Source of the DNA: Hemicordylus capensis
Taxonomy: Eukaryota; Chordata; Lepidosauria; Squamata; Cordylidae
Length of the DNA: 64,000 nucleotides
Assembly: GCF_027244095.1 (NCBI RefSeq)
Contig: NC_069658.1
Coordinates: 266,794,687-266,858,686, forward strand
Direction: 5' to 3'
Part shown: in pieces, positions 61,926 to 64,000 of the stretch
Numbering within the stretch: position 1 is the stretch's first letter
Layout: every line of letters begins with the position of its first letter
Made by a program: the position numbers and the translations under genes
The notes under the pieces: model-generated
What the model was told of the DNA's origin: nothing
The model's input: only the letters and a program-made list of their open reading frames with translations
Database searches by the model: none

Positions 61926-64000
61926 ACCTCAGCTGCTGGGGTCAAGGACATCGCCATGGGTTATCCTCCTCACGTGCTTCTAGGCAGGACTATGTTAATT
62001 AGCTAAAAGAACAGAAGCCAAGAGCCCAAGGAGGATAGCCCCGCCCCAGTTCTTTCAGTCCTGCCGTAGCTCCAGGCAGCTCAGTTCCTTCTCTCCACTC
62101 CTGTTTTTTCCTGATAGTTTTCTCACTGCTTTACATGCTAAATCACTCTTCCTTCTAACTTCTATTAATTCTACTTCATTAAAAAAACATGCCTGTTTTC
62201 AGATTTTCAATGCTTCCTTTCTGATCCATTTTCTTTCCTGATTCCTTGAGCCCTTGTCTTTCCCTCCTTCTGCCCATGGAGCACACAGGGCAGATGAGAA
62301 TGATACTAGTGCCTAAGAGAAAGAGGCAGAGTGACTTCCCCGCGGCTACCAGAGCCCCGGGATTGCCGCCTCTGAGTGCCTCATTACTGGCTGTAAAAGT
62401 GCTGCCCGGCAAGACTACTGACAAAGCTACAACGAGTTTCCTGCCTTTGGGCCATGAAACCTTTGTGTGCAGCAGCCCAGCACCCCTCCAAGAGAAGCAG
62501 AGAGAAAGAGGCAGGGGAGATGTCGGAGGAATCATTGCTCCTCCTGGCCTGGCTGAAGAGGGCTGCAGCACATTCTTTTGCCCAGCCTCCTCCCACTGCA
62601 GCGGGGATGAGGTCCTGGGCGGCAGGAAGGCCCTCCACAGCAGACAGGCTGTTGGGTGTGGGGTGTGGAGCGGGAAATGGCACCAAAAAAGGAGAGGCTT
62701 CTAAGCGCTCTGTTAATGGGCAAACGCTTGCAGCAGTCATTCCAGGGGGTGAGTGAAAGCAGTCCCAGGACAACAACAAAAATGGTGAGATATCTCCTTG
62801 TAGGGGGCAACCCCCCACCGGGTCCTTCAGAGCCAAGCCCTAGTCTTCCTAAAACAGTTCCCCCGACTGGCAGGCATGGTTCAAAAATGCCATTACAGAC
62901 ACCATCCAACTTAAGCACCACAAAAGGAGCAGAAAATCAAAGAAGCGCAACAGGTTTCCTCTTCATCTGAGGATTTCTCTCCCCCCCCCCCCCCCAAGAT
63001 CAGTAATCCATCCCCTAAGAAAGCATATTAGTAAATCATGTTCAGATAAAAGTATAAAAATACACAAATGATAAACGCAAGCAGTCAGAACACTCATCTG
63101 ACCTTTCAGGTCCAGATCCGGGGGATCCCCCTACAGAAGACCTAGGCCCCTGATAAGTGCCATATTGATTTAGTTTATTATATCCCAGCAGGGCCTGTAA
63201 TTGATCTGGAGGCTGACACTGAGGCAGCACCTAAGGAGGGAGATGGGGGTAATCAGGACCAGACCATATCCTGGATAAGGAGGAAGGGGAATAGTCGGGG
63301 GGAGAGGAGCCAGAGGCTGAAATGCCTAACAGAGACTATTTGTATCTGAGGACTTTAATCCACTTATGTCAAAAGCCATAGCCACTCTCAGGCTACAATC
63401 CAAAGTAATATCTGAGTCCTCTTTGGAGCAAAGGGAGACTTAGTTTTTTCTAAGCCAAGACACAGAGACATTCTTTTGCCTATGCCTGATCCTTTTACAG
63501 AGGCAATAAAACAGGAATGGCTTCTTGCTGCAACAAATAGGAAGCCAACGGCGGTGGGAAACCGGTTTTATTCCTTTCAGCAAGAACCATCAGACTTATT
63601 AAAAATGCAGTTGTACTCCAGCTCATATCAGGTTCTTTGTTGCCCAGGGATGGCGAGGCACCATTAAAGGATCAATCAGATAAACAGGTGGAGTTTGCCT
63701 TTAGGAGGGTGCATGGCAACTCCTTTTTGACAACCTGCTGTTCAGCAGCAGCCTCTATGGTCACCAGAGCATCCTTGTTATGGGTGGATTACTTAATGAG
63801 TGATCCACTTTCAGACCCTATTAAAATGTGGCAACAATTGGTCAAGATCCAGAAGACACAAGCTTTTGTGGCGGACTCCACACTGGATTCTATCAGATTT
63901 TCATCTAGGGCTTCTGCTGCCTCGGTGAAGACATTACCTTCAGCTTTAAAAGCTGGCAGGTGGACTCTACGCATTCTAAAACTAACCTAACAGCACTTCT
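61926..64000 (+). mobile_element. DIRS-type retrotransposon (fossil copy 3, left part only)
   Basis: The left end (about 61926-62090) is like that of copy 2: GGCAGGACTATGTTAATTAG and CAGTTCTTTCAGTCCTGCCG, with the GTCAAGGACATC outer block. A gag-like region follows (about 62.2-64.0 kb), with a block resembling copy 2 near 63480-63950. The element is broken (several breaks) and continues past the window edge. It is inserted in the 3' part of the CR1-type LINE. Same sublineage as copy 2. Confidence 0.7.
62982..62995. repeat. Poly(C) run
   Basis: About 14 C in a row inside DIRS copy 3, next to CTCT. May be a sequencing-sensitive spot. Confidence 0.8.

Overview
The window is vertebrate nuclear DNA, most likely from a squamate reptile (lizard or snake). 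This is inferred from two neighbouring host genes and from the repeats: L2- and CR1-type LINEs, DIRS retrotransposons, many palindromic hAT MITEs and tRNA-derived SINEs. Two host genes can be read exon by exon, both on the + strand. The last two coding exons of LAMB2 (laminin beta-2) lie at 1005-2845, with a poly(A) signal at 3293. USP19, a ubiquitin-specific protease with two CS domains and a MYND zinc finger, starts in a CpG-rich promoter near 18.0-18.4 kb. It runs through 20 coding exons (19080-59553) and continues past the right edge. LAMB2 and USP19 are also neighbours in mammals, so the synteny is conserved.

Layout: 1-3.3 kb, LAMB2 3' end. 3.3-17.7 kb, intergenic and rich in repeats: a nested pair of hAT elements (4073-5620), a two-exon hAT transposase-type gene on the minus strand (8441-10643), a minus-strand L2 LINE, a tRNA-derived SINE and a 407-bp foldback palindrome. 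17.7-19.2 kb, USP19 CpG island, noncoding first exon, and second exon with two short upstream ORFs before the start codon. 19.2-64 kb, USP19 introns, greatly enlarged by insertions: a hAT nested in a MITE (intron 2), a 1.8-kb element with hAT-like ends (intron 3), a 6.1-kb DIRS (intron 5), an L2 LINE (intron 8), a second and older DIRS (intron 9), further LINE fragments (introns 2, 14 and 15), a CR1-type LINE and the left part of a third DIRS (intron 21).

The USP19 part present encodes about 1,101 residues: N-terminus, CS1, a long linker, CS2, the catalytic Cys box and most of the USP fold including the MYND insert. The His box and the C-terminal membrane anchor lie outside the window. The DIRS copies are described only as fossils. 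No clearly new host system was found. The most notable items are the two-exon hAT gene, the nested hAT insertions with readable 8-bp target duplications, the DIRS copies with inverted ends and internal complementary regions, an unclassified hairpin-rich repeat in two copies, and an excess of sense-oriented retroelements inside USP19. Exon borders were placed by eye from GT/AG sites, reading frame and remembered human protein sequence.
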